NCBI GenBank assembly: GCA_032622095.1
Contig: CP136065.1
Coordinates: 241,593,530-241,657,529, forward strand
Reading direction: 5' to 3'
Length of the DNA stretch: 64,000 nt
Source: Siphonodentalium dalli
Taxonomy: Eukaryota; Mollusca; Scaphopoda; Gadilida; Siphonodentaliidae
The notes beneath the pieces were generated by a model, which was not told the DNA's origin, did no database searches, and saw nothing but the letters and a program-made list of their open reading frames with translations. A program made the position numbers and the translations under genes. Below are positions 22,471-33,092 of the stretch, in pieces. Within the stretch, counting starts at the first letter, position 1; each line of letters begins with the position of its first letter.

Positions 22471-22620
22471 ATACCATGCGACAATGACCAATTCAGAAGG
22501 GCAAGTACATGTAGCCCATAGAGATCATATTCCACCAGTACAAAACCTGGGACCTTTTTGATGTTCTGACCCATTCTGACAGAGAACTTTATAACATTGA
22601 GCAAAATGTCTGTGCCACTT
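22471..22620. repeat. Array flank: CCATGCGACAA segment plus MITE fragment
   Basis: GATACCATGCGACAATGACC repeats the text at 113-135. From about 22,520 there is GAGATCATATTCCACCAGTA and ACAAAACCTGGGA, a fragment of the MITE whose fuller copy is at 60223-60596. Confidence 0.65.
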
Positions 22621-24127
22621 TAAACGTCACTACAATACGGAGTATCACCAATTAGCGGTGATGTTAAATCTGTGTTTCTCCAACAGTTCGATAACCCAAG
22701 AGGAATCGCATACATTCGCCCCATCGATCAAGTTAAACGGTTCTTTGAGTCGGCCATTCAAACAGATTATTTCGTTGAAGGCCCATGAATAGTTCTACAC
22801 AAAATCGATGTTTTCAGCACAACAGAACACCGCGCATTCTAAAGGTCAGGGTTTATTACAATTCTTTGCTTAGTTGTTTGTGTGTTCCGGTGCCGTATTT
22901 ATGAACCCGGAGATTATAAACCCATTGATATATTGCCCAGATTGAGTCTGGAACGATCCTTGAAGAGTTTTTGAGAGTATATACGTATTGACGATTTGCC
23001 AGTTCAATTCAAAACCTCACCACCTCCATTAGAGGGACGTGGCTGGAGGGTATCCGTTGGGGATGTCCAACTTAGAATTTCCAAATACACACTTGACTCA
23101 GACTCAGCATTTTCAAGTTAAAATTTTTCAACTTAACACCCCTAAAACAGGGGGTATTTGAAATGTTTTTCAGACACGAATGATACTTTTTTTTACATTT
23201 GGCCATTATTGAGACCTACACACCCTCTACCGAATCATTTTTTCCCCATTTTAGCAAGTTTTTTCCCGACCCCCCAGAAACACGAAATAAAATAATTTCG
23301 GAAGAATATTATAATTTTTACCGCTCACTGTATGTTTCCTGTCAACTACCTGTTACAGACGAGATGGCGATTTGCCAGCACGGTTCATGTTGCCACTTGC
23401 CATATTTGTCAATGGCACACAATATTTTTATTTGGAAACAAAATCAACAAATATATCAATCCAGCAGTGATATTTCGAATTAAAGTGATACATGTATGCA
23501 ATTTTCTTTACTTTTCACAAAACGGTAATACCTTCTTTCAGTTAATCAACCTGAGTTAAACTATGGCAGTCAGAACAATGACATGTTCTGTAAATGTTTC
23601 ATTGAGGCTTGTATAAATAATTTGTTTGTAATAGGCTTTCAAAGTAGATCAAGTCACTTTGCACGAAACAGCAAAATGCAATGATAAAAAGAATTAAAAT
23701 TTCCTTAAATATTCCAAATTACATGTATATACCCTCAATTCAATATTGTAAATCATTTTGAAATTTGGCAAATTGCCAGTCAAATTCGAAACATCACCAC
23801 ACACAGGGACATGCCAGGAAGGTATCCGTTGGGGTGTCCAAGTTATAATTCCCAAAAACACACCTTGGCTGACAACAGCATTCTCACGTCCGAGGGATTT
23901 CATTTGTATCCATCTTCCCGCATTCGAGTCGAAACTTTCCGACATGTTACCCCAGCTGTTGAAACGGTCCAACCTAACACTCCCCTATTGTCAGAGGGGG
24001 TATTTGATTTTTTCAGATACGTATGCATCGATCTGCATAAATTTGGTCATTAGTGAATGTAGCACACCTAGTTATCTCAGGACAACTGATACCATGTTCG
24101 TTATATATTAACAGTATAAGTTTTATG
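22621..24127. repeat. Diverged duplicated segment pair, otherwise no gene seen
   Basis: About 22,985-23,230 and 23,765-24,060 share GGTATCCGTTGGGG.TGTCCAA, a CAGCATTTTCA/CAGCATTCTCA block, CCCCTA....AG.GGGGTATTTGA and TTTTCAGA.ACG.ATG.. in the same order, about 790 bp apart. Both contain acceptor-like TTTTTCAG sequences, but no continuous protein similarity between the copies is evident. Other open frames here are not recognised. Confidence 0.45.
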
Positions 24128-24236
24128 GGGAGAGCTTTCCGATGAATGGCAACAAGCCATATTTCCGACTAAATCCTGAAAAGTTACCCATAATTCTGCT
24201 GTGGTTAAAGAGTCGATTAATTAGGGCATTACTGTA
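24128..24236 (+). mobile_element. Truncated copy of the TA-flanked foldback MITE
   Basis: GAGAGCTTTCCGATGAATGG through GGGCATTACTG is nearly identical to 27,793-27,905, the loop and right arm of the complete copy at 27731-27907. It ends with a TA. The left arm is missing. Confidence 0.75.
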
Positions 24237-24504
24237 CATGTCATCTGATAAAAATGAATGTTCCACGGTGGCTCGCACTCATAACCATATCCTATGCGAT
24301 GGTGAGTAGTTATTCGATTGCCATCTCACAGAAGAATCCAATATCCATTCGTTTTCCACACTCGAGATAATCATTGGTAAAAGTTCCATACGGAATTACT
24401 TATCGACGGACGCTATAATTTCACAGGCGATTTAATATGAGAATCATCGGAGAAAGGCCCACGCAAATCGGAACTATAGGTTAAAAGTAGACACAGATAC
24501 GTAG

Positions 24505-24900
24505 GATGGTCTAGGGAAATATACAGGGACGTGGCTATATGCTCTCCATCGGGAGTGTTCATGGATGGTCTATAGGGAAACATACAGGGACGTGGCTATA
24601 TGCTCTCCGTCAGGGGTGTTCATGAATGGTCTAGGGAAATATACAGGGACGTCGCTAGATGCTCTCCATCGGGGGTGTTCACCAGGAACGTGGCAAGATG
24701 CTCTCCGTCGGGGTGCTCACCAGGGACGTCGCTAGATGCTCTCCGTCGGGGGTGTTCATGGATGGTCTATAGGGAAACATCCAGGAACGTGGCTTGATGT
24801 TACCCGTGGGGGTGTTCATCAGGGACGTAGCTAGATGCTCTCCGTCGGAGGTGTTCATCGGGAACGTGGCTAGATGCTCTCCGTCGGGGGTGGGAGGGGG
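24505..24900 (+). repeat. Irregular minisatellite
   Basis: Multiple units of AGATGCTCTCCGTCGGGGGT plus GTTCAT/GTTCACC and a GGGACGTGGCTA-type block. Some units are lengthened by ATGGTCTATAGGGAAACAT. Unit length is about 45-85 bp. Open frames across it are repeat translations. Confidence 0.75.
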
Positions 24901-26022
24901 AGGGCGTACTCAGCTCCTCTGCTGGGCGAATATAGAACCATTGTTCAAGATTGTGAACCGAAACAAATGTGGCACTACCTACTGCGTATCATAACATAAA
25001 AACAACTTTGCAAAAAATTGAAAACAATAAACATAAAACTAGGTACATCATATCACATTGTGCTAATCGAGATGAAAACTGGAATTTAAAATATCTTGCC
25101 TGACATATAGATAACAGACTCATGTATTCATTTCTATCAGCTAGTATGATGTTTTACAGCATCTTCATTTATGATGTTTATCACCATGCAGAGAACGAGG
25201 CCACACAAGGGCACTCAAGTTCATATCAAAAGACTTTACGTTAAGAACGGGTGCAATGACTGTGACCTCAGTAAATTTCTGGATTTTCAATGTTTATAAA
25301 TGTAGATTCGCAGTCAGAACCAGTAGGAATCGAACAAGTTGATAAAAATTAAACACTTAAACATAAACAAAATGCATTAAAAAAAAAAACATTGAGTGTG
25401 TCTCTATCTGTGGAACAAAGCATTGCACAGTATCAATAAAACGAAAACATATGTGATTCATTGTAGGGTTATTTTATTGTATAGATATTTGTCACAAATA
25501 TTCGAGAAAAGGTGGGTCTCTGAAAATACACAGGAAAATTATTTTGAAGAAAGAAATTGGGATGGTGGGTGCCAAGATAGGTCAAAATGACCAAAAAAAA
25601 GCCTGTGTGTCTGGAACTTTATTGTACCACCCCGGTGCATCTGCGCATATATAGCACATAATGGACGTCAACTATTTTCCTGGTAAATGATCTTATATAT
25701 AGGGTCTACACCCGGGGTTTGCAGACGACAACTGGATGCCATTCAGCAAGACCAAATGATCAATTCGGATAAATTTAATTTCATTGATTACCCACCGACA
25801 TTGATTCGACATTTTCTAACTGGTAACTCAATATGCCATTCATCATTACCATGCAACCTAACACCTACTATGTTTAGAAATTTCTAAACTATTTGAGATT
25901 ATCTAAAATGACAGAACAATTATATAATTAAAACATAGACCGTTTGGTCATTGTCGGGGCTAGTCTGAGCTAGTCACCATGTTAGAGAAAGCACTGATTG
26001 GATACACACCTTCGTGGTATAT
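24901..26022. other. No gene seen
   Basis: AT-rich DNA between the minisatellite and the LTR retrotransposon. Short open frames (25,396-25,590 and 25,687-25,887) have no recognisable domains. Confidence 0.35.
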
Positions 26023-26027
26023 ATATA

Positions 26028-26163
26028 TGTGACGTATTTATAAAGGTTATCGTTGATTAATAATGGAGCACATTTTATGATTTATTTTATTAATCCGTAT
26101 ACCGAATGTGACCAACATAATTCGTACATAACATAGAGCGTAGCTCGCATTGCATACACGACA
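26028..26163 (-). repeat. 3' LTR of the Ty3/gypsy element
   Basis: Pairs with 33560-33696 over its whole length, with scattered substitutions and small indels. Shared blocks include GGTTATCGTTGATTAAT, ATGGAGCACATTTTATGAT and ACCAACATAATTCGTACATA. Ends are TGTGACG and CGACA (plus strand). The adjoining purine-rich AAGTGAAGCGGGGA (minus strand, 26164-26177) fits a polypurine tract. Confidence 0.88.
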
Positions 26164-26387
26164 TCCCCGCTTCACTTGGAATTATACATGTACATGTACA
26201 TAAATGAGTACAACATGGAGAAATAAACATGCACATAATTTGTAAGATCACAACATTACTGATCAACCAGTCAAAACAAAATCAGTTCAGGCAATCTCCT
26301 TGTGCGCACAGGCAGTCTTCTAGTCATACCATCACTATACTCATTCACTCTTACACTATTATTGTCTCAGGGAACTGGGAACGGAAT

Positions 26388-26944
26388 TCAAGGAGCTTCT
26401 GATAAATCATTCCTGGACCCACCATTCAATGGTACATGACACTCCAACCAATCATCTGATGAATCACTATCTGGTACACCCTCTCGCCTGACATCACCTT
26501 TGAATAATTTAACGCGACCTATGTGTCGCTGAATTATCCTGTTTCCCGTTTTTAGCATTAAAACAGAAACTTTTCGACTTGCCACTTTATATGGAACAGG
26601 CTCAAATTTGAGAGTGATTTTGTTTTCCCTCCTCCGAGACAATAGCACATAATCTACAATTCCAATGGACCTAGGCTGTGCTTTTCTACATTTTGTCGAC
26701 ACGAGGCTTGCTCTTGCTCGTTTGTGAAGCATCACATTCTCTGATAATTGTATCTTTAAATGCCTCAGATTTATTACCTCTGGCACATTGTTTCTAATCT
26801 TGCGATTAAATAGCATCTCTGCAGGGGATTTCACTGTTGTAGTATGATATATCGACCTGTATGCTAGAAGAAAATTGTCTATTTCTAATTTATAATCACG
26901 CCCTTCCGCATTGGCCGTTCTTATTGCTTTTAACAATGTTTAGT
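26388..26944 (-). pseudogene. Integrase C-terminal part, Ty3/gypsy pol
   Basis: The open part (26936-26388) starts within the integrase catalytic domain's end (LLAYRSIYHTTT, SPAEMLFNRKIR). It continues into the C-terminal domain with KITLKFEPVPYKVASRK and a basic stretch. LLAYRxxxHxTTxxSPAExLFxRxxR is characteristic of Ty3/gypsy integrases. It is separated from the core domain by the MITE at 26945-27446. An in-frame TAA lies just upstream of the open part, so the frame was damaged before or after that insertion. Confidence 0.85.
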
Positions 26945-27446
26945 TTAAAGACACGGTTGGCCTTGGCAGTGGGTATCCTGTGAAAATATCTCCACCCGTC
27001 AAAAACCGCCACAAACAGAAAGAACATCAAGATGTAGATAGACTTTGTCCGTATACAAATAAGTAAAATCGCATAAACAGTATGTTATGGTCATATGTTT
27101 GACCTTGTTATGTAAACAAAAGCATAAAAAGTTACTTTTCTGGTGTTTGTTTATATTATGATGGTAAACATAAAGAACGTTCTTTGTTGGTGAATACCTG
27201 ATATGGAACTAATAAAGAGCGTTTATGCCATTTGTGTGTGATTAGCCAGTAGCAATGTGCTGTCTTCTGTAACACAATCAGGCTCTTGCTTAGGTAAAAT
27301 ATAATAGGTCTTTGTGATAACATGCTGTTTACGCGATGGTCATGGTATATATGAACGGAACTGTATGCGTTTTAATGTTTTTCTGTTTACGGATGTTTGG
27401 AACAGATATGAATATTTTCGACAATTAAGGCCGCACGTGCCTTTAA
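26945..27446 (-). mobile_element. TTAA-bounded MITE, AGGTACGGGCGG family, inserted in integrase
   Basis: TTAA at 26945-26948 and 27443-27446. Termini AGACACGGTTGGCC and GGCCGCACGTGCCT relate to those at 6655-7135, 38580-39097 and especially 51628-52131, with which it shares ACAGTATGTTAT, AAAGTTACTTTT and GTTTGGTTAAT-side text. It sits between the integrase catalytic-glutamate motif (NGEMKR) and LLKAIR, and so splits the integrase frame. Confidence 0.8.
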
Positions 27447-27730
27447 GCGTTTCATTTCCCCATTTGCAGCCGGCCAATTCGTACTCACTTTGAGGTGAAT
27501 GATATAATGCGTGACACAATATTGTGAAAACTTGAACACGAAGTGAACACTGAACCGTTATCGCTCATTATCTGAATTGGATATCCATGGACTGAAAACA
27601 CTCTTGTTAACCATTTTGTAATAATATCTGAGCTTAACGATTTGGTTACATGGATTTGTTGCCATCTTGAGAACAAATCAATTGCAATGATATATTCACC
27701 TGATGGAAAGGGTCAACACACATCGATAGC
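27447..27730 (-). pseudogene. Integrase core, Ty3/gypsy pol
   Basis: Minus-strand remnants of the DDE core: AIDLFSRWQ (first Asp), then in the same region HGYPIQIMSDNGSVFTS (second Asp), and near 27,450-27,480 NWPAANGEMKR in another frame (catalytic Glu). Frameshifts separate the second Asp from the Glu. The DDE triad is present in order, which identifies it as retroviral-type integrase. Confidence 0.82.
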
Positions 27731-27907
27731 TACAGTAATGCCCAAAGTAATCGACTCCTTAACCACAGCAGAATTATGGGTAACTTTTCAGGATTTCCCC
27801 GAGAGCTTTCCGATGAATGGCAACAAGCCATATTTCCGACTAAATCCTGAAAAGTTACCCATAATTCTGCTGTGGTTAAGGAATCGATTACTTAGGGCAT
27901 TACTGTA
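27731..27907 (+). mobile_element. TA-flanked foldback MITE (Tc1/mariner-like signature) in integrase
   Basis: Inverted arms of about 62 bp start CAGTAATGCCC and end GGGCATTACTG, with TA on each side (27731-27732 and 27906-27907). The arms include CGACTCCTTAACCACAGCAG and AATTATGGGTAACTTTTCAG with their complements. The loop holds GAGAGCTTTCCGATGAATGG. TA duplication with CAGT-type ends is typical of Tc1/mariner MITEs (inference). A truncated sister lies at 24128-24236. Confidence 0.78.
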
Positions 27908-28560
27908 CCTTCAGCCAGGGCCCATTTGTAACAGTAGAAACCAATGGCTCTGGAATTGGCATGGATCCCACTAATTGCAAGCATAACATCAAAACATATT
28001 GCTCGATCATATGGTCCATTCAAGGCCACCATAGTTTTTCTCGCAATAATTGCTTACACCTGGCAATTCCCTAATGGCCACTGTGAGAAGTTCAATAACC
28101 TTCATTTGTGCCACGCAGGATAACATTATCGACAACAGATTATTCATTCCTCATCATATAAAATTTGCAGTCCTTTGACTACTTGTTTGATGGGTTCCAC
28201 CCTGATCGGTTGCTTGTGATATTTCATACAATATCATATATTTTGGAACCGTTGCTTACGCAACGAAACAAATGTATTCTTCAGCTAGATTTCTGCCTAT
28301 ATTTTTACATGCTTGTGTTGTGTGACTCAGTCTTGAGAGGTAATCGGCGATATTAAGACCGGCCTGGCATGTATCGTATACGGTAGTCAAAAGCTTGTAG
28401 TCTAAGAGACCATCTCTCCACCCTTGCACATGGTTTACCGGTTTTGGGGAACAAAAACTCAAGTGCCTTATGATCAGTAACCAAACCAAAACATATTCTT
28501 GGAGGTAAAGATAAAAGCTTTCGCAATCCCAAACAGTAGCAAGGGTTTGTTTTGATGTTA
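27908..28560 (-). pseudogene. RNase H C-terminal part and integrase N-terminal region, Ty3/gypsy pol
   Basis: Minus-strand reading gives ETLATVWDCE and LVTDHKALEFLF, the RNase H tDHkaLe block. YDTCQAGLNIADYLSRL follows, the motif that ends Ty3 RNase H domains. Several frameshifts occur. The region toward 27,910 should contain the integrase zinc-binding domain but is too decayed to confirm. Confidence 0.75.
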
Positions 28561-29276
28561 TTTGGTCACATTTGGGAGTCAGGGAACTCGACTGAGCGTT
28601 TATGGTTGGCAGATTTGTTTATTAACGAAATACCAATGTTCACCATTTTTATTTTTACATATTCCAGTCTTTTGACACAAAAATGACGACTTTTCCATCG
28701 TGGAAGTCGTGAGGATTTTGGATATGTTATTATATGAGTATAGTCACACTCAAAACCACTAAAAGTCATTGCATAGCAAAATGTTTCTTCCCATCAGTTT
28801 GACTGGAATAATAAGGATTTGCAAAATCGACACAAAAAAGCCATAACTTGGACCCTATTTGAAAGATCTGTAGAAAATTTCCCCCAAAGCGGATTTTGGA
28901 TATATTGTTCCCAAAATAACACCAAAAACAGTTTTGTTACCAATAATATAGGTTCACCTTAAAGTCCGAGTCTCAACTAGAAAATTACAATTTTCACCAT
29001 TGTTTTTTTTACATATTCCTGACTTTTGACCCAAATATGACGATTTTCCGTCCCTGGGATTCATGGGGATTTTGGTTATGTAATTATATGGGTATAGTCG
29101 CATTCAAACACAACAACAGACAATCCATAGCAATTTGTTGACGGTTGGGTGTTTCTTTCCTTCAGATTGACTGGACCAATGAGGAACAGCAAAATTGAAA
29201 CAAAACAAATATAAATACGACCCTATTTCAAAGAGCAGTATCCAAAGCGGATTTCAGCGGATTTTGCATATATTGT
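28561..29276. repeat. Insertion with ~350-bp tandem duplication inside RNase H
   Basis: Two diverged copies (about 28,640-28,925 and 29,000-29,280) share TTTTTACATATTCC, CTTTTGAC.CAAA.ATGACGA, GGATTTTGG.TATGT.ATTATATG, ATAGTC.CA.TCAAA and AAGCGGATTT.....ATATTGTTCCC. They separate the two RNase H halves: EPKSGEQ ends near 29,277 and ETLATVWD resumes near 28,550. The origin of the inserted sequence is unknown. Confidence 0.6.
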
Positions 29277-30110
29277 TCCCCAGACTTGGGTTCCACATCA
29301 GTCAGACTACGACTAACAAAAGCAATTGGTTGGAAAGAGCCACAATGCTGCATTTGACGTAATACTGAACCAAGGCCAAATGGTCCAGCATCAACAGTTA
29401 ATTCAGTTTCAGCTGAAGGTTCAAAATATGCAAGGATGCTGTCAGCTGACAATAATAATTTGAGTTGATTGAAAGCATTTTCTTCCTTTTTTACTCCATT
29501 TCCAACTACTATAATTCTTTATTAAGTTGCAGAGTGGCTCACATACTGATGCACAGTTGGGAATAAACTTGGCACAATAATTTACAAGACCCAAGAAACT
29601 TATGACTTCAGAGACATTTTGAGGTGGGCGTGCCTCTGTAATTGGCTTTAATTTGGCATCACTTGGACTTATTCCACATTTTGACAATTTTTGACCCATG
29701 AAAGTTAAACTATCTCGACCAAATTCACACTTGAAAAGGTTAAACCTGAACATAATTTCCCAGTTATGGTCATGTTGCGCCTGGTTGCTCCAAAAACAAT
29801 GATGTCATCAGAAACATTTTGAGCGCCGTCACAACCGTGTGACCAATTAAAGGCTGAAATATTTCCGAAGCTAAATTTACTCCAAAATTAGTCTTTTGGT
29901 GGAACACCCAACGAATATCAAGCTTTGATATTATCTTTGCGTTATTCATATTATATAAAAGTTCAACTGCCGGCATTATGTGCCGTTCCCTCTCTATGGC
30001 TTCATTGTCTCGACGCATGTCTAAACAAATCCTTATAACGTGCCCATCATTTTTTGGAATAACGACCAATGGGGAAACCCAAGGCACAATGCACCGTGTC
30101 AGTGGTATCC
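29277..30110 (-). pseudogene. Reverse transcriptase and RNase H N-terminal part, Ty3/gypsy pol
   Basis: Minus strand, in order: MPWVSPLVVIPKNDGHVIRI, RICLDMRRDNEAIERERH, ISKLDI (catalytic Asp in KLD). Then in a shifted frame AQNVSDDIIVFG, the catalytic xxDD. LTFMGQKLSKCGISPSDAK, SFLGLVNYCAKFIPN and the RNase H opening LTVDAGPFGLGSVLRQ follow. SDD in place of YMDD/YVDD occurs in K02A2.6-like Ty3 elements. At least two frameshifts occur, near 29,765 and 29,800-29,870. Confidence 0.88.
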
Positions 30111-30129
30111 ATAGAGAGCAGTTCGTCTA

Positions 30130-30640
30130 GTTTAGTATTGAGCCTTTCACCTATGTATGTATAATTTATTGAAACAAATCCAGCTTGGATTTATGGTTCC
30201 AATGATACAAATAGAAAAGAAGATATATAAAACTAGCATATTGTTCATATTATATGTTTGGCATTACGTATTCGGATCGTCCTGGAATTATCTGATTATG
30301 ATGTATGCCAAATTTAGTCCTTGAGATCATGTATGAACCTTCGTGGTGCTAGATGAAAGTCAATGTGTTCAATGAAATGTGTTAATGTGGGCGATTTAAC
30401 TACATGAGCGGTAGGCTATTCCATTCTGAGCATACTCTCTGTGAGAATGTTCCAGCATAGGTGTTGTATTTAAAGAACTGTGTCGGGTCTATGTTGTACA
30501 TTTCCGTTAACACTTTATAAATTTCGATCATATCTGCTCTAAGTAGACTGTATTTAATCGAAGGCAAGTTCAGTATTAGCAGTCTCATGTCGTAACAATA
30601 CTTCCCCAGACAGGGTACCATTCTTGTTGTAAATGGTATC
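30130..30640 (-). pseudogene. LINE 3' fragment inserted in Ty3 pol
   Basis: Minus-strand translation gives LLRADMIEIYKVLTEMYNID, then FSQRVCSEWNSLP, the C-terminal blocks of a CR1/Jockey-type LINE. A 3' UTR follows with AATAAATTATACATACAT near 30,145-30,165. The join with Ty3 sequence (AQPQMRIPF on the upstream side) is near 30,640, and the Ty3 frame resumes about 30,110. It is a different subfamily from the fragment at 4394-4793. Confidence 0.72.
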
Positions 30641-30757
30641 CTCATCTGAGGTTGAGCAACTGGTTTTACAGACCTATTTATGTGTAAGTCCAAACAGAAA
30701 TTCTTTAATTTACCGACACCCTTGAAAAGGTTGGGATGTTTACTTATAATCTTTGAT
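30641..30757 (-). pseudogene. Ty3/gypsy pol segment between protease and RT
   Basis: Minus strand encodes KIISKHPNLFKGVGKLKNF, then DLHINRSVKPVAQPQMRIPF. This is the conserved linker preceding the RT palm (hPxLFxGxGkLxxfxxxLhixxxVkPvaQpxrRiPf). It is isolated by the LINE fragment on one side and a TTAA MITE on the other. Confidence 0.85.
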
Positions 30758-31409
30758 TTAAAGGGGTACTGTACACTAAGATAGGCGATTTTTTTATTTA
30801 CTCCAATTGAAATAACTTTCAAGTTAGATTGTGTTCGTGTTATATGAGTTTCGTATAAGCCTAATTTAGCGAAGAAAATATTGATCTTGGAAACAAAAAT
30901 ATTACGATTTCAAACTACGCGCCATGTTTTTGACCTTCACCGGAGAAGACGCCGGTCGCAGGAAGAACCGGAAGTTCATTGCTCACAGCTTCGATTGATG
31001 CATTCAATCTCTTCCATCGAACAATCTCACTCCCTATAAAATACTTGACGCTTTATGACTCTTGTTTCTTTCTCCTTTTCCCCCGAATCGGTTATAACGG
31101 GCCTTCTTTTGCGGGTAACATGTTTTGTTTGCAACTCAATAATGTTCGCGAATGGCCGTCGATAAAAGACACGCAACATATGCGATTTCAAGAACGATAA
31201 CTCGTAATGGCATAATTCTCCATTTTATGACTCCAGCCATAAATGAATTTATATTAAATAATAAAATTTTACTTTTACGATAGCCTGTTAACCGGAACGT
31301 TTTCAGTAGACATCGTCGACTCAAATTAGTTATTTTATAATATAATATTCATATTAGGTCGCTATTGTCACTGGGAATTTATTGAAATTGGGGTACAGTA
31401 CCCCTTTAA
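30758..31409 (-). mobile_element. TTAA-bounded MITE, AGGGGTACTGTACACT termini, inserted in pol
   Basis: TTAA at 30758-30761 and 31406-31409 with termini AGGGGTACTGTACACTAAGA and GGGGTACAGTACCCCT. It shares termini with 8706-9744 and 41570-41924, but its 600-bp interior is unrelated to theirs (GTTCATTGCTCACAGCTTCG, GTTTGCAACTCAATAATG). Removing it would bring the protease-side and pol-linker sequences next to each other. Confidence 0.78.
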
Positions 31410-31942
31410 GATAACTAATACTGTTTAGACATTCAGTGTTGATCTTTAGTACCCCAAATTTTAAGGCAGTATTTTGTCCAAGAAGAGGGATGTGGTGACC
31501 ATCCATAACAAGAAACTCTACTTCATCGACTCTTCCCCAATTCTTAGAGGACATTTTACCAGCAGGATACATTGTGATATTTCTTGGCAAAGCAATCAAT
31601 ATGGATGTGGACATTAACACGTGCACCTGAATCAATGAGAAATTTCACTCTTGTGCCGACATTCAATAATACATTGATATATGACATTTTGTTTACATTC
31701 AAGTTGAAAACATAATCATCAGATTCATCATCAGTGCATGTGGTATGATTTATATTATCGTATGAATCAACGCAGTATGTTCGTTGTTGTTGTTGAGGGT
31801 TTGTTCCTCTGCCTCTGGGTAACAATTGTCTGTGGGCTTGACGAGTATGCCTCTCATCTTCGGACTCCCTTGTCCTGCGATAGTTCTGATTCGATTCATT
31901 TCGCGCTCCGCGTGTATAACTAATGTAGAGATTCCTGTTTCG
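31410..31942 (-). pseudogene. Aspartic protease and flanks, Ty3/gypsy
   Basis: FLIDSGARVN carries the retroviral-type aspartic protease active site (D-S-G). In a shifted frame the region continues to EVEFLVMDGHHIPLLGQNTA, where PLLGxxxA is the second conserved protease block. Upstream is a glutamine/asparagine-rich linker (EEQTLNNNNEHTA) that joins gag to protease. At least one frameshift near 31,600 separates the two blocks. Confidence 0.82.
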
Positions 31943-32303
31943 CCTGGGCGCATGGGGATTTTATTTATAGAATGGGAATTTTTTGGGAGGATTAGAAGTA
32001 GAACTGCGAACCGGAGGCCGAGTCCGGTAAAAGGTGTAGTTGGGAATTTCTATTTCGTTTATTGTCGTTGACATTATGTCAATAATATTGATTTTTCGTT
32101 CTGCAGCTCACTAGGGGTTGTGGTCGGAGACGGCCGAGTCGGCCCCCGGTTCGTTAATTATGTGCTGGTTGTTATTGTTATTTTAACGGAATTCTGAGTT
32201 GGTCATTCGCAAAACCAATATATTTTATATTCTATAATTACAATCATGGGTATATAATATATGATCTTGAGCGCGTTACCATTTCTGACATTGGTTTTCT
32301 TGT
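31943..32303 (+). repeat. Dispersed repeat inserted between gag and protease
   Basis: Copy of the family at 5930-6310 (opposite strand). It starts CTGGGCGCATGGGGATTT and runs through CCGGTAAAAGGTGTAGTTGG to GCGCGTTACCATTTCTGACA. It separates the zinc-knuckle region from the protease linker. It also contains GTCGGAGACGGCCGAGTCGG, related to the duplicated segment at 3855-4262. Confidence 0.65.
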
Positions 32304-33092
32304 ATTCACTGGTAGTGAGTTTGGTTCTACACAAGTGTGTTATATGATTATGACACATAAAACAGCGACCGCATGATTGTCCTTGTGCAGATCTACAAAA
32401 TTTTGAAGGAAAATGTTCTTTTCCCGCATGATTGTCTCATTTGGTAACTGCTACTTTTCACATTGCCGCGTCGAAAATCTTGGAACTTTTCACGGGATCG
32501 ATTACCTTTTCCCATAAAACAAGCACTATCATTGTGTAACTCATGTCCAATTTCGGTTTGATACATTTTCATCTATTTTCACATTTTTCAGCTGTTGATC
32601 GATAATCGTAGTCTTTTTTTCTGATTGTTCGTAAATTCGAGAGATTTCCACAACCTTTTCCAATGATAGATCTGCTTCTGGAGAAGTCGACGTCGTAAAT
32701 TTGAGCTCATACAATTATCAATCACTTGATCGCGGGCGGATCATTTCAGCAGGATTTGGATATTCACATGTTTTTATCAGTATTTTGAGTTGTACGATGT
32801 ATTGTTCCAGTGGTTCTTTTTCTAGTTGGATACACCTCATAAATATGGAACGTTCAAATAGTACATTTCGCTTTGGTATGAATGTAGCTGTGATAGCATC
32901 TTTCGCCTTTTCATAGTCATCATTTTCAATTGTTCAAAGATTTCCATTAATTCTGAGCCACATTTTAGGAGGAGTAAACTTCTCTTTTGTTCATCATCAT
33001 CTATGCCATATGGGGCTATCTCGTTGCCTGGAAATAATGAAATTGCCATTTTCAAATTTCTTTTCGTTGTTTTATATATCAACAACTTTATG
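32304..33092 (-). pseudogene. Gag remnant with zinc-knuckle region, Ty3/gypsy
   Basis: The open part 33085-32837 begins MAISLFPGNEIAPYGIDDDE and contains SLLLLKCGSELMEIFEQL, typical of the gag N-terminal region of K02A2.6-like elements. Further on, about 32,320-32,440 shows GKEHFPSKFC and CFMCHNHITHLC, two eroded CCHC-type zinc knuckles. The cysteines that should precede the first are in another frame, and the second has shortened spacing. Multiple stops and shifts lie between. Confidence 0.7.

Noticed and set aside
24600-24994. Repeat-protein-like frames with RCSPSG units
   Set aside because: The frames are translations of the irregular minisatellite at 24505-24900, with no upstream or downstream gene structure.
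30400-30822. A single 140-codon gene
   Set aside because: It is a chimera of MITE terminus, Ty3 pol linker and LINE C-terminus joined by nested insertion.
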